Assembly (NCBI GenBank): GCA_003529325.1 | Contig: DPVW01000022.1 | Span: 359 to 12,340, forward strand | Length of the DNA stretch: 11,982 nucleotides | Direction: 5' to 3' | Source of the DNA: Candidatus Latescibacterota bacterium | Lineage (GTDB): Bacteria; Latescibacterota; UBA2968; UBA8231 | Shown: in pieces, positions 1-6,732 of the stretch | How the letters are laid out: each line of letters starts with the position of its first letter | Position numbering within the stretch: the stretch's first letter is position 1 | The notes under the pieces: generated by a model | What the model saw: only the letters and a program-made list of their open reading frames with translations | The model's database searches: none | Told to the model about the DNA's origin: nothing | Program-made: the position numbers and the translations under genes

Positions 1-247
1 AACTCCTTCTTCTCAGCCAGTCATGAGTCAAATATGAGCCTTTGAAATTCCTATACGTGTCCAGTATGGCGACCAATCCACGACGGGACGGGGGGATGGC
101 GAGAACTACAACATCGGCTTCGTCGATATCGGCGACACACCCTTCCCGGAGATGGTCGGTGCCGGGCGGCAGACCAGGAATGGTCTCTACGAGTGCCGGG
201 TGGAGCAATCCGGCTCCACCCGAGCACACACCCACTCCCAGGAGTGA
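1..247 (+). pseudogene. 3' end of an unrecognised gene, frameshifted near position 40
   Basis: The sequence reads as ordinary protein in two frames that join near position 40. Frame 1 gives NSFFSASHESNMSL and then meets TGA at 43-45. Frame 2, which has a TGA at 35-37, continues from about 38 with FEIPIRVQYGD and ends at TGA 245-247. The downstream part includes NYNIGFVDIGD, FPEMVGAGRQTRNGLYECRV and a His/Thr-rich tail. One extra C at about 40, or two missing bases, would join the frames. I do not recognise the family with confidence. The look is that of the C-terminal end of a BNR/sialidase-like or other secreted beta-rich protein, but that is a guess. The stop lies 4 nt before the next start and overlaps its ribosome-binding site, so the two were probably co-transcribed. 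The 5' part is outside the window. Confidence 0.5.
240..244 (+). promoter_or_regulatory. Ribosome-binding site deciding the start at 252
   Basis: AGGAG lies 7 nt before ATG 252 and overlaps the last codons and stop of the preceding open frame (TGA 245-247). It supports the start at the signal peptide rather than the upstream TTG at 42. Confidence 0.7.
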
Positions 248-251
248 CCCC

Positions 252-659
252 ATGAAGCGCTCTAGCAAGATTCTTCTCGTGGCCCTCGCCGCCACCCTCG
301 TCGCGTTGACTCTCGCCTGGGCTCAGCCCGGTGGCGGTCGGCGCGGCGGCGGTGCGTCCGGCATGTCGGCCGAGCAACTCTTCGGTTATCTAGCCCTGAG
401 CCCTGACATCATGCTCCGCGACGAGCAGCTGCTCAACGTGCGCAATGCCCTGCGCGGCAGTTACAGGACTCAGGTCGAGCTGAGCGCCACCATGGGTAGC
501 GGTGCTGGCGCCGATCCGGAGACCCAGAAGAGAATGGCCGAATTGCAGCAGAGCATGGTGGCCACCGTCAGCGGCTCGCTGACGAAGGTCCAGAACAACG
601 CCTTGAAGGGCATGATGGCACAGGCGGGTCGCGGTCGTCGGGGTGGACGCGGCCGATAA
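252..659 (+). CDS. Small secreted protein with RGG-rich ends
   Basis: The product has 135 residues. Residues 1-24 form a Sec signal peptide (MKRSSK, a hydrophobic stretch, then AWA before Q25). The mature protein starts with a Gly/Arg-rich stretch (PGGGRRGGG, 26-34), has a helical middle of about 90 residues (roughly 38-125) rich in Leu, Gln, Met and Ala, and ends in AGRGRRGGRGR. The start at 252 is chosen because the signal peptide begins there and AGGAG sits 7 nt upstream (240-244). An upstream in-frame TTG at 42 would run through the tail of the preceding gene and is unlikely. The size, export signal and helical core recall periplasmic CpxP/Spy-type chaperones or metal-resistor proteins, but no LTxxQ motif is visible, so no function is assigned. 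It is the only plus-strand gene here without a lesion. Confidence 0.75.
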   Translation: MKRSSKILLVALAATLVALTLAWAQPGGGRRGGGASGMSAEQLFGYLALSPDIMLRDEQLLNVRNALRGSYRTQVELSATMGSGAGADPETQKRMAELQQSMVATVSGSLTKVQNNALKGMMAQAGRGRRGGRGR

Positions 660-747
660 GGGACGAAACTCCTCAGTGAGACCGGATGATCTGCAGACGA
701 ATGTAGACGGATCTCTGCGACAGGACACGAGCTGGAAGGAGCCGGGC
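660..747 (+). other. Non-coding or decayed stretch between the small secreted gene and the enolase remnant
   Basis: These 88 bases show no recognisable protein, hairpin terminator or RNA. They may be the scrambled remains of the 5' part of the enolase-superfamily gene, whose N-terminal capping domain is missing. AAGGAG at 736-741 precedes ATG 748. Confidence 0.4.
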
Positions 748-1439
748 ATGAGCGTGACCATGGGCCTGATGAAGACCGCCATGTCCAGAGTTAGCCGTAG
801 CGTGCACGACATGGGTTACAGATGCCTGAAGCTCTATCCCTCCGGGGGCGGTGGGGTGATTACCCCCGACGTATGGAGCGCGGCATCCACAAGGTGGCGG
901 CGGTCCGCGAAGCGGTGGGGCCCCTCGTCGACGTTGCCATCGATTGCCGGGCCCGACTCAATATCTGGAGTGCCCGACGCGTCCCCTACGACAATGCCGA
1001 AGCTATGGGCGCCTTCGCGCGTTCGGTGAACGTGCCCGTATCCACCGGCGAGCAACTCTACACCCGTTAGGAATTCAGCGACGTGCTGGAGCAGCACGCA
1101 GTCGGCATCATTCAGCCTGACATCTGTCACGCCGGTGGCATGTCGAAGCTGCACAAGATCGGCGCCATGGCCGAGATCTTCACCGTCACCCTGGCGCCAC
1201 ACAACTCCAACGGCCCCATCTCCACCGTGGCCAGCCCTGCACCTGGACATGAGTCTGCCAAACTGCCATGCGCAGGAGCTGTTCCTCAACTCGACGAAAG
1301 AGTACGATGAGGTGCTGATGAATCCGATTCCTATTGCGGATGGTTATGCTACAGTACCCGACAGACCGAAATCCTGAAGAAATACCCACCGTCCGAACTG
1401 GTGCCCGTCGAGTCCGAACCCTACCTCGACTTCTTCTAG
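748..1439 (+). pseudogene. Decayed enolase-superfamily (mandelate racemase/galactonate dehydratase-like) gene
   Basis: Pieces of one enolase-superfamily barrel are found in three frames. They include GYRCLKLYPSGGGG, MERGIHKVAAVREAVGP, VDVAIDCRAR (metal-ligand Asp), VPVSTGEQLYTR (third metal-ligand Glu), IIQPDICHAGG and LAPHNSNGP (Asp/His dyad), and DMSLPNCHAQE, ending SEPYLDFF and TAG 1437-1439. Visible lesions are a one-base loss at about 871-872, an internal deletion near 980-986, a nonsense codon TAG at 1068-1070 (probably from Trp TGG), an extra C in the run 1235-1237, and a frame-changing deletion near 1365-1370. The Asp-to-Glu spacing is 36 residues against 54 in the intact paralogue at 3544-4704, so the strand bearing the second Glu ligand is gone. 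The Asp-to-His spacing is 27 in both. The N-terminal capping domain (about 130 residues) is not recognisable. ATG 748 has AAGGAG 6 nt upstream, so a short peptide could still be made. A cytoplasmic acid-sugar dehydratase is the likely ancestral role. Confidence 0.9.
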
Positions 1440-1443
1440 CTAG
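1436..1443. other. Palindromic double stop CTAGCTAG
   Basis: This self-complementary 8-mer holds the plus-strand TAG (1437-1439) of the enolase pseudogene and the minus-strand TAG (1442-1440) of the CBM9-like gene. The two convergent genes meet with no intergenic base. No hairpin terminator is visible around it. Confidence 0.85.
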
Positions 1444-2237
1444 TCGGCGACGTTGGCTGCCGGCGCCGGTGCAAGGATCAGGTCACCCCAGCCGCTCTCG
1501 TCGCGCCAGGCGCTTTGGTCGAAGCCCTTCCAGTAAAGGGCGACGTCGCGATCACCGCCATCGTCGTCGTCGTGAGCGCTGATGGTGAAACCGATGCGGC
1601 TACCCGGCCCGACGTTGGCACCCATGATCTTGTAGTTGAGGCGGGCTTCGATCTTGAACCCGCCAGTTGTGCTGTCCCAGGGGGCTGCATACGCCGGGCC
1701 TTTGGCACCGTACGATCCAGCCGAGGTCCACGCCTCGGGATCGTCGCCCCGGCCGGGAACACCGCTCTGGTCACTCGTCACCGCGCCGTTGGCGACGACG
1801 GAGAACTCACCCCCGGTGTTGAATTCGACTCCCAGCGAATCGCGGGCATGGGGCGCGTGGTTGTGATCGCCGTCGATGAAGATCTCGACGGCATCATCCA
1901 TCCACGCCCGGGTGTGCAACTCGGTCGGGTCGGGATTTGTGTCGAGGACGAGGATGTCGTCGACGATGCGCACCGCCACGTAGAGGTACTGATCGTCGTT
2001 GGCAACCGAAAAACCGAAGCTGAAGTCTTCCGGCATCTTCGTTACCCCCGACTCGCCGTCGAACACGCCGTTCTGCGGCGTCACCTCGATGAACGGCAGA
2101 TTCTCCCACTCCGACAGATTGCCGTCGATGACCGGTGCCGTGGTGACGTACACAGGGGTCAAGGGTTTGGGGTCGTGGGCTGTCGCTGGATCCGTCGTTA
2201 TCCCCGCGAGAATGCATGACAGCATGAGTCGCTTCAT
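1440..2237 (-). CDS. Secreted CBM9-like carbohydrate-binding domain protein
   Basis: The product has 265 residues. A signal peptide (MKRLMLSCILAGITTDPATA, 1-20) is followed by one domain of the CBM9-like/DOMON-like sugar-binding fold. Visible hallmarks are PVIDGNLSEW (36-44), the strand YLYVAVRIVDD (84-94), WMDDAVEIFIDGD (112-124), GFTISAHDDDDGG (216-228) and the closing WGDLIL (250-255). Proteins of this kind bind xylan, cellulose or other glycans outside the cell. No catalytic domain is attached. The start at 2237 is chosen because AGAGGA lies 5 nt upstream and the signal peptide begins there; an upstream in-frame start at 2288 would add 17 non-signal residues. The gene is divergent from the DUF5107-like gene and convergent with the enolase pseudogene, with the two stop codons directly abutting. 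It is intact, unlike both plus-strand neighbours. The exact ligand cannot be told from sequence. Confidence 0.85.
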   Translation of the reverse strand: MKRLMLSCILAGITTDPATAHDPKPLTPVYVTTAPVIDGNLSEWENLPFIEVTPQNGVFDGESGVTKMPEDFSFGFSVANDDQYLYVAVRIVDDILVLDTNPDPTELHTRAWMDDAVEIFIDGDHNHAPHARDSLGVEFNTGGEFSVVANGAVTSDQSGVPGRGDDPEAWTSAGSYGAKGPAYAAPWDSTTGGFKIEARLNYKIMGANVGPGSRIGFTISAHDDDDGGDRDVALYWKGFDQSAWRDESGWGDLILAPAPAANVAD

Positions 2238-2306
2238 CTTGTTCCTCTGATCGAGATACATTAACCTCGGTCTACTACCCGCCGGCACGCAAGAGACTTC
2301 CCTACT
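2238..2306. promoter_or_regulatory. Divergent upstream region shared by the CBM9-like and DUF5107-like genes
   Basis: This 69-bp stretch separates two start codons pointing away from each other, so both promoters, or a shared operator, should lie here or run into the 5' ends. The AT-richest part is around 2258-2268 (ATACATTAACC). The minus-strand ribosome-binding site AGAGGA is at 2243-2248. I see no convincing sigma-70 -35/-10 pair and no clear inverted repeat. Confidence 0.35.
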
Positions 2307-3523
2307 ATGACTTTACATCCCTGGAGAGCCGCCAGCCTGGTAGCGCTGCTTTGCACCGGTGCCACCGGCAATGACGCAGATCCGCCCAAACTGCGACTGA
2401 CACAGACGCGGATCACGATTCCGCAGGTCGACTACGAGCCGGCGCAGCACAGCGGCGCCGACGGCCTGCCGCGGCTCGACCTCAAGACCGTCCCCTGGGA
2501 GCGGGTCGTCGAGCGCGCCCACGCCGCCGTGATTCTCGAGTCCAGGTACGTGCGCGTAACCTTGCTACCCGAGATGGGTCGTGTCTACTCGATGGTCTAC
2601 CTTCCCGACATCGTACGGCCGGGAGGCTCCAACAACGCCACCGGCTGGTGGCTGTGGATCGGCGGCATCGAGTACACCTTGCCGGGCGAGGAACAGGGCT
2701 ACACGTGGACCCTGCCCTGGACTTGGGAGATCCTCGAAGACGGGGTCCAGCGCAAGGCGGTCCGCGTGCAGGTCGTAGAACCGACGACCGGTCTGCGCGA
2801 GACGATCGACTTCAGCGTCGAGAGCGGCAGTGCCGCCATGGGGACGACCATCCGCATCCGCAATCCGACGGAGCACGCCGTCGACTTCGCGCACTGGCAG
2901 GCCAATCTCGGACCCAGCCCCCTGCGTTGGCTGCGCAACTGGGAGACATGGGCGACCTGATGGCGGTCGGCCTGGACGCCGGCTTCTACGGCGTCTACTC
3001 ACACGACGAAGACGAAGGGGTCGTTCGTGTCTTCGACGCCGACATCACCCCGGGCGTCGACGTGTGGACCTACGGCTTCCATCCAGAAAAGATCCCGATG
3101 GGTTCGGGGGACCCCAACAAGGGCTACGTCGAGATGTGGGGTGGTACGGTGGCCACATTTCCCGACGAACGCGCCACGCTACCTCCGGGGCAGTCCGTGG
3201 ACTGGACGGAATGGATCTATCCTTTTCAGCTCACCGGCGGCCTGACCTATGCGGACCGTTGGCTCGCCGCCCGCTGCCGATTCGCCCGGCAGACAGGTGA
3301 ACTCGAAGTACGGATCTGCCCTGTGCGCGAGTTGGTGCACGCGAGCGTCGAGGTGTTGCGAGGCGAACGCATCGTCGCCAGACACCCGGTTCCCGCGTCA
3401 CCGAGCACCCCCTGGTCACACGTCTTCACGCTGTCTTCCGGCATACCCCTGGCGGAACTGCTGATCGTGGTCCGCGAAGGTGAGCAGGTGCTGGCTCGAT
3501 TCCGACCGCAGTCGACTCCCTAG
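2307..3523 (+). pseudogene. DUF5107-like secreted protein, interrupted by one frameshift near 2950
   Basis: Frame 1 of the gene runs 2307-2951 with a signal-like N-terminus (residues about 5-20 hydrophobic). It continues with DUF5107-type sequence: YVRVTLLPEMGRVYSMVY, GWWLWIGGIEYTLPGEEQG, then a beta-rich stretch with RIRNPTEHAVDFAHW. It stops early at TGA 2958-2960. From 2951 another frame continues the same domain without a break in sense (GDLMAVGLDAGFYGVYSHD, VDVWTYGFHP, WTEWIYPFQLTGGLTYAD) to TAG 3521-3523. Restoring one G in the run 2950-2952 gives RNWETWGDLMAVG and a protein of about 405 residues. DUF5107 proteins are large beta-sandwich, aldose-epimerase/glycosidase-like exported proteins of unknown activity. 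With only one lesion and otherwise clean reading, this may be a recent mutation, a sequencing error in a homopolymer, or a programmed shift. The ribosome-binding site is weak. It is divergent from the CBM9-like gene. Confidence 0.8.
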
Positions 3524-3538
3524 TTTCCTGGTTTCCTG
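3523..3538. repeat. Tandem direct repeat, two copies of GTTTCCTG
   Basis: Two adjacent perfect 8-bp copies (3523-3530 and 3531-3538) fill most of the 20-bp gap between the convergent stops of the DUF5107-like gene and the enolase-superfamily gene. This is a short duplication with no inferred function. No terminator hairpin is visible in the gap. Confidence 0.7.
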
Positions 3539-3543
3539 ACAGT

Positions 3544-4704
3544 TCAAGACCACAACGGCGTACCGGCTGGCAGAGCCTTGCTGATCTCGGCCTCATCCAG
3601 TTCGATTCCCAGTCCTGGGCCGTCCGGCACGGTGACATACCCCTGCTGAATCGGCTCCTTGATGTCGAGCATCCGACCCCACAACGGGATGTTGCGCGAG
3701 TGGTGCTCCAGAGCGAGAAAGTTGGGGATGGTGGCGCAGATATGCACGGCCGCCATGCCGGTGACGGGACTCTTCATGTAGTGTGGCGCTATGGACATGT
3801 GATACATCTCGGCCAACTCGGCGATGCGCCGGATCTCGATGGCGCCGCCGCTGTTGGGAATGTCCGGTTCCAGCAGATCGCAGGCCTGCCGCTCCAGCAA
3901 CTCGCGAAACATCTTGGCGCCGTAGAAGATCTCGCCGGTGCAGATCGGTGTCTCGGTCTGCATGCAGATTTTGGCCAGGGCATCGACGTTTCCCCATTCC
4001 CAGCGAATCGGATCTTCCAGCCACAGCAGGTCGAGGTGTTCCACGTCCTTGCACACGCGTAGCGCGTCGGCCAGGTTGAACGAGCCGTGCAGGTCGATCG
4101 ACAGGTCCACATACGGACCCACCGTCTGGCGCAACTGCTCGATGGTGGTAATGATGTGCTCGTGCTGGCGCCGGCTGATGGAGCGGTCGTAGCGATCCAT
4201 CTTCCATGGGTTGGCTACGTCCAGATCGAACTTCACAGCGGTGAATCCTTCGGCCACCACCTCCCGTGCCGCAGCCAGGTACGCCTCGGTCTCATACACG
4301 GGGTCCAGGTCGCCACTACTCCGCGTCTCCTCCCAGCGGCGGTCGTATTCCTGCAGCGTCCAGTGGGCACCGGCGTGGCAGTCACAGTAGATCCGCACCC
4401 GATCGCGGAGCTTGCCGCCCAGCAGTTCGTGCATGGGCACCCCCAGGTGTTTGCCCTTGAGGTCCCACAAGGCGATCTCCACACCGGCCCCGCGGCCCTG
4501 CATCTGCCACAGATGGTCGTGGTGCAGGGCGTTGATGTTTCTGGGGTCGCGGCCCACGAGAATCTGCTTGAGGGGTTCGACCGAGGCGCCCGGAATCCAT
4601 TCGCCCAGACCGACGATGCCTTCGTCGGTAAAGATCTTGAGCAACGTCCAGTTCCGGTTGGCCTCTCCCAACGACGGCGTAACCTTGACATCGGTAACTC
4701 GCAC
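3544..4704 (-). CDS. Enolase-superfamily acid-sugar dehydratase (galactonate dehydratase-like)
   Basis: The product has 386 residues, the usual length, and is cytoplasmic with no signal peptide. The N-terminal capping domain (1-about 125) is followed by the modified TIM barrel. Active-site residues are in order: K158 in AVKFD, metal ligands D204 (SIDLH), E230 (LLWLED) and E258 (ICTGE), then D281 (LEPDIPNSGG) and H308 (SIAPH), which form the Asp/His dyad, and E333 (ALEHH). The D204-x-H206 pair is typical of galactonate-dehydratase-like enzymes, which dehydrate aldonic acids to 2-keto-3-deoxy acids. The exact sugar acid cannot be told. The start is GTG 4704 with AGGAGGAG just upstream, overlapping the end of the previous gene, 12 nt after its stop. 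It is the last gene of the minus-strand run and an intact relative of the broken copy at 748-1439. Placement behind a sugar dehydrogenase suggests it handles the acid that the dehydrogenase makes. Confidence 0.92.
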   Translation of the reverse strand: MRVTDVKVTPSLGEANRNWTLLKIFTDEGIVGLGEWIPGASVEPLKQILVGRDPRNINALHHDHLWQMQGRGAGVEIALWDLKGKHLGVPMHELLGGKLRDRVRIYCDCHAGAHWTLQEYDRRWEETRSSGDLDPVYETEAYLAAAREVVAEGFTAVKFDLDVANPWKMDRYDRSISRRQHEHIITTIEQLRQTVGPYVDLSIDLHGSFNLADALRVCKDVEHLDLLWLEDPIRWEWGNVDALAKICMQTETPICTGEIFYGAKMFRELLERQACDLLEPDIPNSGGAIEIRRIAELAEMYHMSIAPHYMKSPVTGMAAVHICATIPNFLALEHHSRNIPLWGRMLDIKEPIQQGYVTVPDGPGLGIELDEAEISKALPAGTPLWS

Positions 4705-4708
4705 CAGT

Positions 4709-4716
4709 CTCCTCCT
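4709..4716 (-). promoter_or_regulatory. Strong ribosome-binding site for the GTG start at 4704
   Basis: AGGAGGAG on the minus strand directly follows the TAA stop (4719-4717) of the upstream dehydrogenase gene and lies 4 nt before GTG 4704. It is the best ribosome-binding site in the minus-strand gene run. It supports both the GTG start and re-initiation after the upstream gene. Confidence 0.85.
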
Positions 4717-6714
4717 TTACTTCAACAGTGTCAGCCGCCGAGCTTCGTTGAATTCGGGGGTCTTGAGACGGTACAGATACACCCCACTGGCCACCGCCGT
4801 GCCCCCGTCGTCCCGACCGTTCCAGCGCACCGCATAGGCGCCGGCGTCCCGCCGACCTGAGAACAGGGTGCGGATTCTCTGTCCCGCAAGATCGAACACG
4901 GCCAGATCGACATCACCGCTCACATTCACTCGATACGTGATCGCTGTCTCGGCGTTGAACGGGTTCGGGTAGTTCTGTTCGAGGGCACTTTCCTGCGGCA
5001 ATGCGTCGCCGTCGGTTTCGGCTACCGCCGTCGGCAGCAGACGCGGCAACGTGATTTCCCACATCGCCCGCGGGCCGCTGCGCTCGATGACGTAGATTCG
5101 GTTGCCGATGACCTCGGCGTCCATGGGCCCCTGGAACCCACCCACGATACGGGTGATGTGGGCCTCGTAGTTGTCTCCCACCTTCTCCATGTCCAGGTGC
5201 AGCAAGTCCTCGTCGGGGTCGTTGAAGGAACCGATGAGATTGCAGCAGTCGCCGCCGGTGCGGAGCACGAACCCGTCGCCATTGAACTCGCTGGACATGG
5301 CGAAATCTTCGTCGAAGACGATGCCCAGCGGCGAACTGTGAGGCGTGAAGGTTTTGACAATCAGCCGCTCATCGCTGGCGTCGATGGCGTCGCCCGTGAC
5401 CGGATCTCGGAGGCGATCGGCATCCGGCCCGAGATTGATCACCGGGTCGGAAAATGCCATGGGCGGCGGCGGAAACCCCGGATCGTTGTGGAACAGTCCG
5501 TCATTCCTCGCCGAAGATCTGGTGAACAGGATGTAGTTGTCCACCACCGGGTCGTAGTCAGCGAAGGTCTGCGGGTTGTCGATACCGCCCATGCGCCAGG
5601 GGAACCCGAAATGATGGCCCTCGCGCACCCACATCAGCGCGTCGGGCAGGTCGCTGTCGGGCCCGTTGTCGCAGGCAAACATGTCACCGTTCGGCGCAAA
5701 ACCCATATCGAAGGCGTTGCGAAAACCGTCGGCATACAGATAACCGGATGCCCGCAGGGCATCCCGGTCCGCCGGAATCACGATCCCTTCACCCTCTGCG
5801 GGCACACGGAGGATTGTCGACGACAGGGGCACCTCACGAGTTCCCTCAGGATATCCCGTCGCCGGCGCCACTTCGCCGTGGTCAGTGCGCGAGCCGCTGT
5901 TGAGAAACACCCAACGACCATCAGGGCTCAGCACGATCCCCGGATGCGGGTGGTTCTTCGTTCCCGGGGGAATCGGCTCGGTGCGGGCGATCACGGTCCA
6001 CGTTCGTTCGCCGGTACCCGGGTCGAGCACGCCACGAGCGATGTTGTTCACCCGTCCGCCCGAGCGGGTGATGGCGCCGATGTAGAACGTGCCGTCGGGG
6101 CCGATGTCGAAGCCCTGCACGTCGGTAAACCCGTGATCTGCACTGGAGGCCACTGGCACGAGGCGTGGTGCGTTGACCACATCGGTGTCGAGGGTGACAT
6201 AGACCGTCCCGTCCTCTCCGATGTACATGCCTCTTGCCGCTTCGATTCGGTAGTCCTCCCGTGTCGCCGCCACCGTCCTTGGCGCGGCGATGATATTCCC
6301 GTTCGAAGTGGAAATGGCGTAGATGATTCCGTCCACGGGATTGGTCGCACGCGTCGTGCCGGACTCGTGCGCCTCGCGGATGGCCACGATCGGCACGTCG
6401 GCCGGCAGATCGACATCCGGACGGATGAAGCTCCAGACGAGGTCGCCGGCGGCATCCGGTCGACCCTGCGCGATCGTTTCGCCCACCAGTTCGTCTGACG
6501 CGGGAATCACGAGGCGTGAGATCGTGCCCTTGTTGACCTGAACGTGGAGTACGTTGTCACGCGGGTCCTTGGCGATACGGAATGTGTTGCGATCGAGATC
6601 TACCACGTGGCGAACCTGGATGTCGTCGCGTAGAGGCGTGGGATCGGCGAACGCCGATGCCACACAGACGGTGCTGGCCGATACCAGGAGGAATTGCACG
6701 ATCCTGCGGTTCAT
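4717..6714 (-). CDS. Secreted glucose/sorbosone dehydrogenase-like beta-propeller with C-terminal sorting domain
   Basis: The product has 665 residues. A signal peptide spans about 1-23 (cut near AFA-D24). Residues about 30-555 form a beta-propeller resembling soluble PQQ glucose dehydrogenase and sorbosone dehydrogenase: NHPHPGIVLSPDGRWVF (254-270, His corresponding to the catalytic-base region), GFRNAFDMGFAPNGDMF (330-346), CDNGPDSDLPD (348-358) and GHHFGFPWRMGG (366-377). A vicinal pair C490-C491 is present. Residues about 580-665 form a FlgD/Por-type sorting domain (NYPNPFNAETAITYRV, then SGVYLYRL and a basic end). The family oxidises the C1 of aldoses or similar substrates to lactones with PQQ; cofactor binding here is inferred. 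It lies 18 nt after a diheme cytochrome, the likely electron acceptor, and 12 nt before a sugar-acid dehydratase. ATG 6714 has a modest GGGA upstream. It is longer than simple family members because of the sorting domain and propeller insertions. Confidence 0.87.
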   Translation of the reverse strand: MNRRIVQFLLVSASTVCVASAFADPTPLRDDIQVRHVVDLDRNTFRIAKDPRDNVLHVQVNKGTISRLVIPASDELVGETIAQGRPDAAGDLVWSFIRPDVDLPADVPIVAIREAHESGTTRATNPVDGIIYAISTSNGNIIAAPRTVAATREDYRIEAARGMYIGEDGTVYVTLDTDVVNAPRLVPVASSADHGFTDVQGFDIGPDGTFYIGAITRSGGRVNNIARGVLDPGTGERTWTVIARTEPIPPGTKNHPHPGIVLSPDGRWVFLNSGSRTDHGEVAPATGYPEGTREVPLSSTILRVPAEGEGIVIPADRDALRASGYLYADGFRNAFDMGFAPNGDMFACDNGPDSDLPDALMWVREGHHFGFPWRMGGIDNPQTFADYDPVVDNYILFTRSSARNDGLFHNDPGFPPPPMAFSDPVINLGPDADRLRDPVTGDAIDASDERLIVKTFTPHSSPLGIVFDEDFAMSSEFNGDGFVLRTGGDCCNLIGSFNDPDEDLLHLDMEKVGDNYEAHITRIVGGFQGPMDAEVIGNRIYVIERSGPRAMWEITLPRLLPTAVAETDGDALPQESALEQNYPNPFNAETAITYRVNVSGDVDLAVFDLAGQRIRTLFSGRRDAGAYAVRWNGRDDGGTAVASGVYLYRLKTPEFNEARRLTLLK

Positions 6715-6732
6715 GAGGATTCCCGTTGGTTT

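Noticed and set aside
42..251. N-terminal extension of the small secreted protein from TTG 42
   Set aside because: It is in frame but reads as low-complexity Ser/Pro/Arg sequence, overlaps a better coding frame, and the signal peptide and ribosome-binding site place the start at 252.
1515..2219. 234-codon open frame on the plus strand
   Set aside because: It is antisense to the CBM9-like gene, which has a signal peptide, ribosome-binding site and clear domain motifs.
3523..3538. Target-site duplication of a mobile element
   Set aside because: The two 8-bp copies are directly adjacent with nothing between them, so no inserted element is flanked.
5158..6498. 446-codon open frame on the plus strand
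   Set aside because: It lies wholly antisense to the dehydrogenase gene and is rich in His, Arg and Val as expected for a mirror frame of GC-rich coding DNA; no domain or ribosome-binding site is seen.
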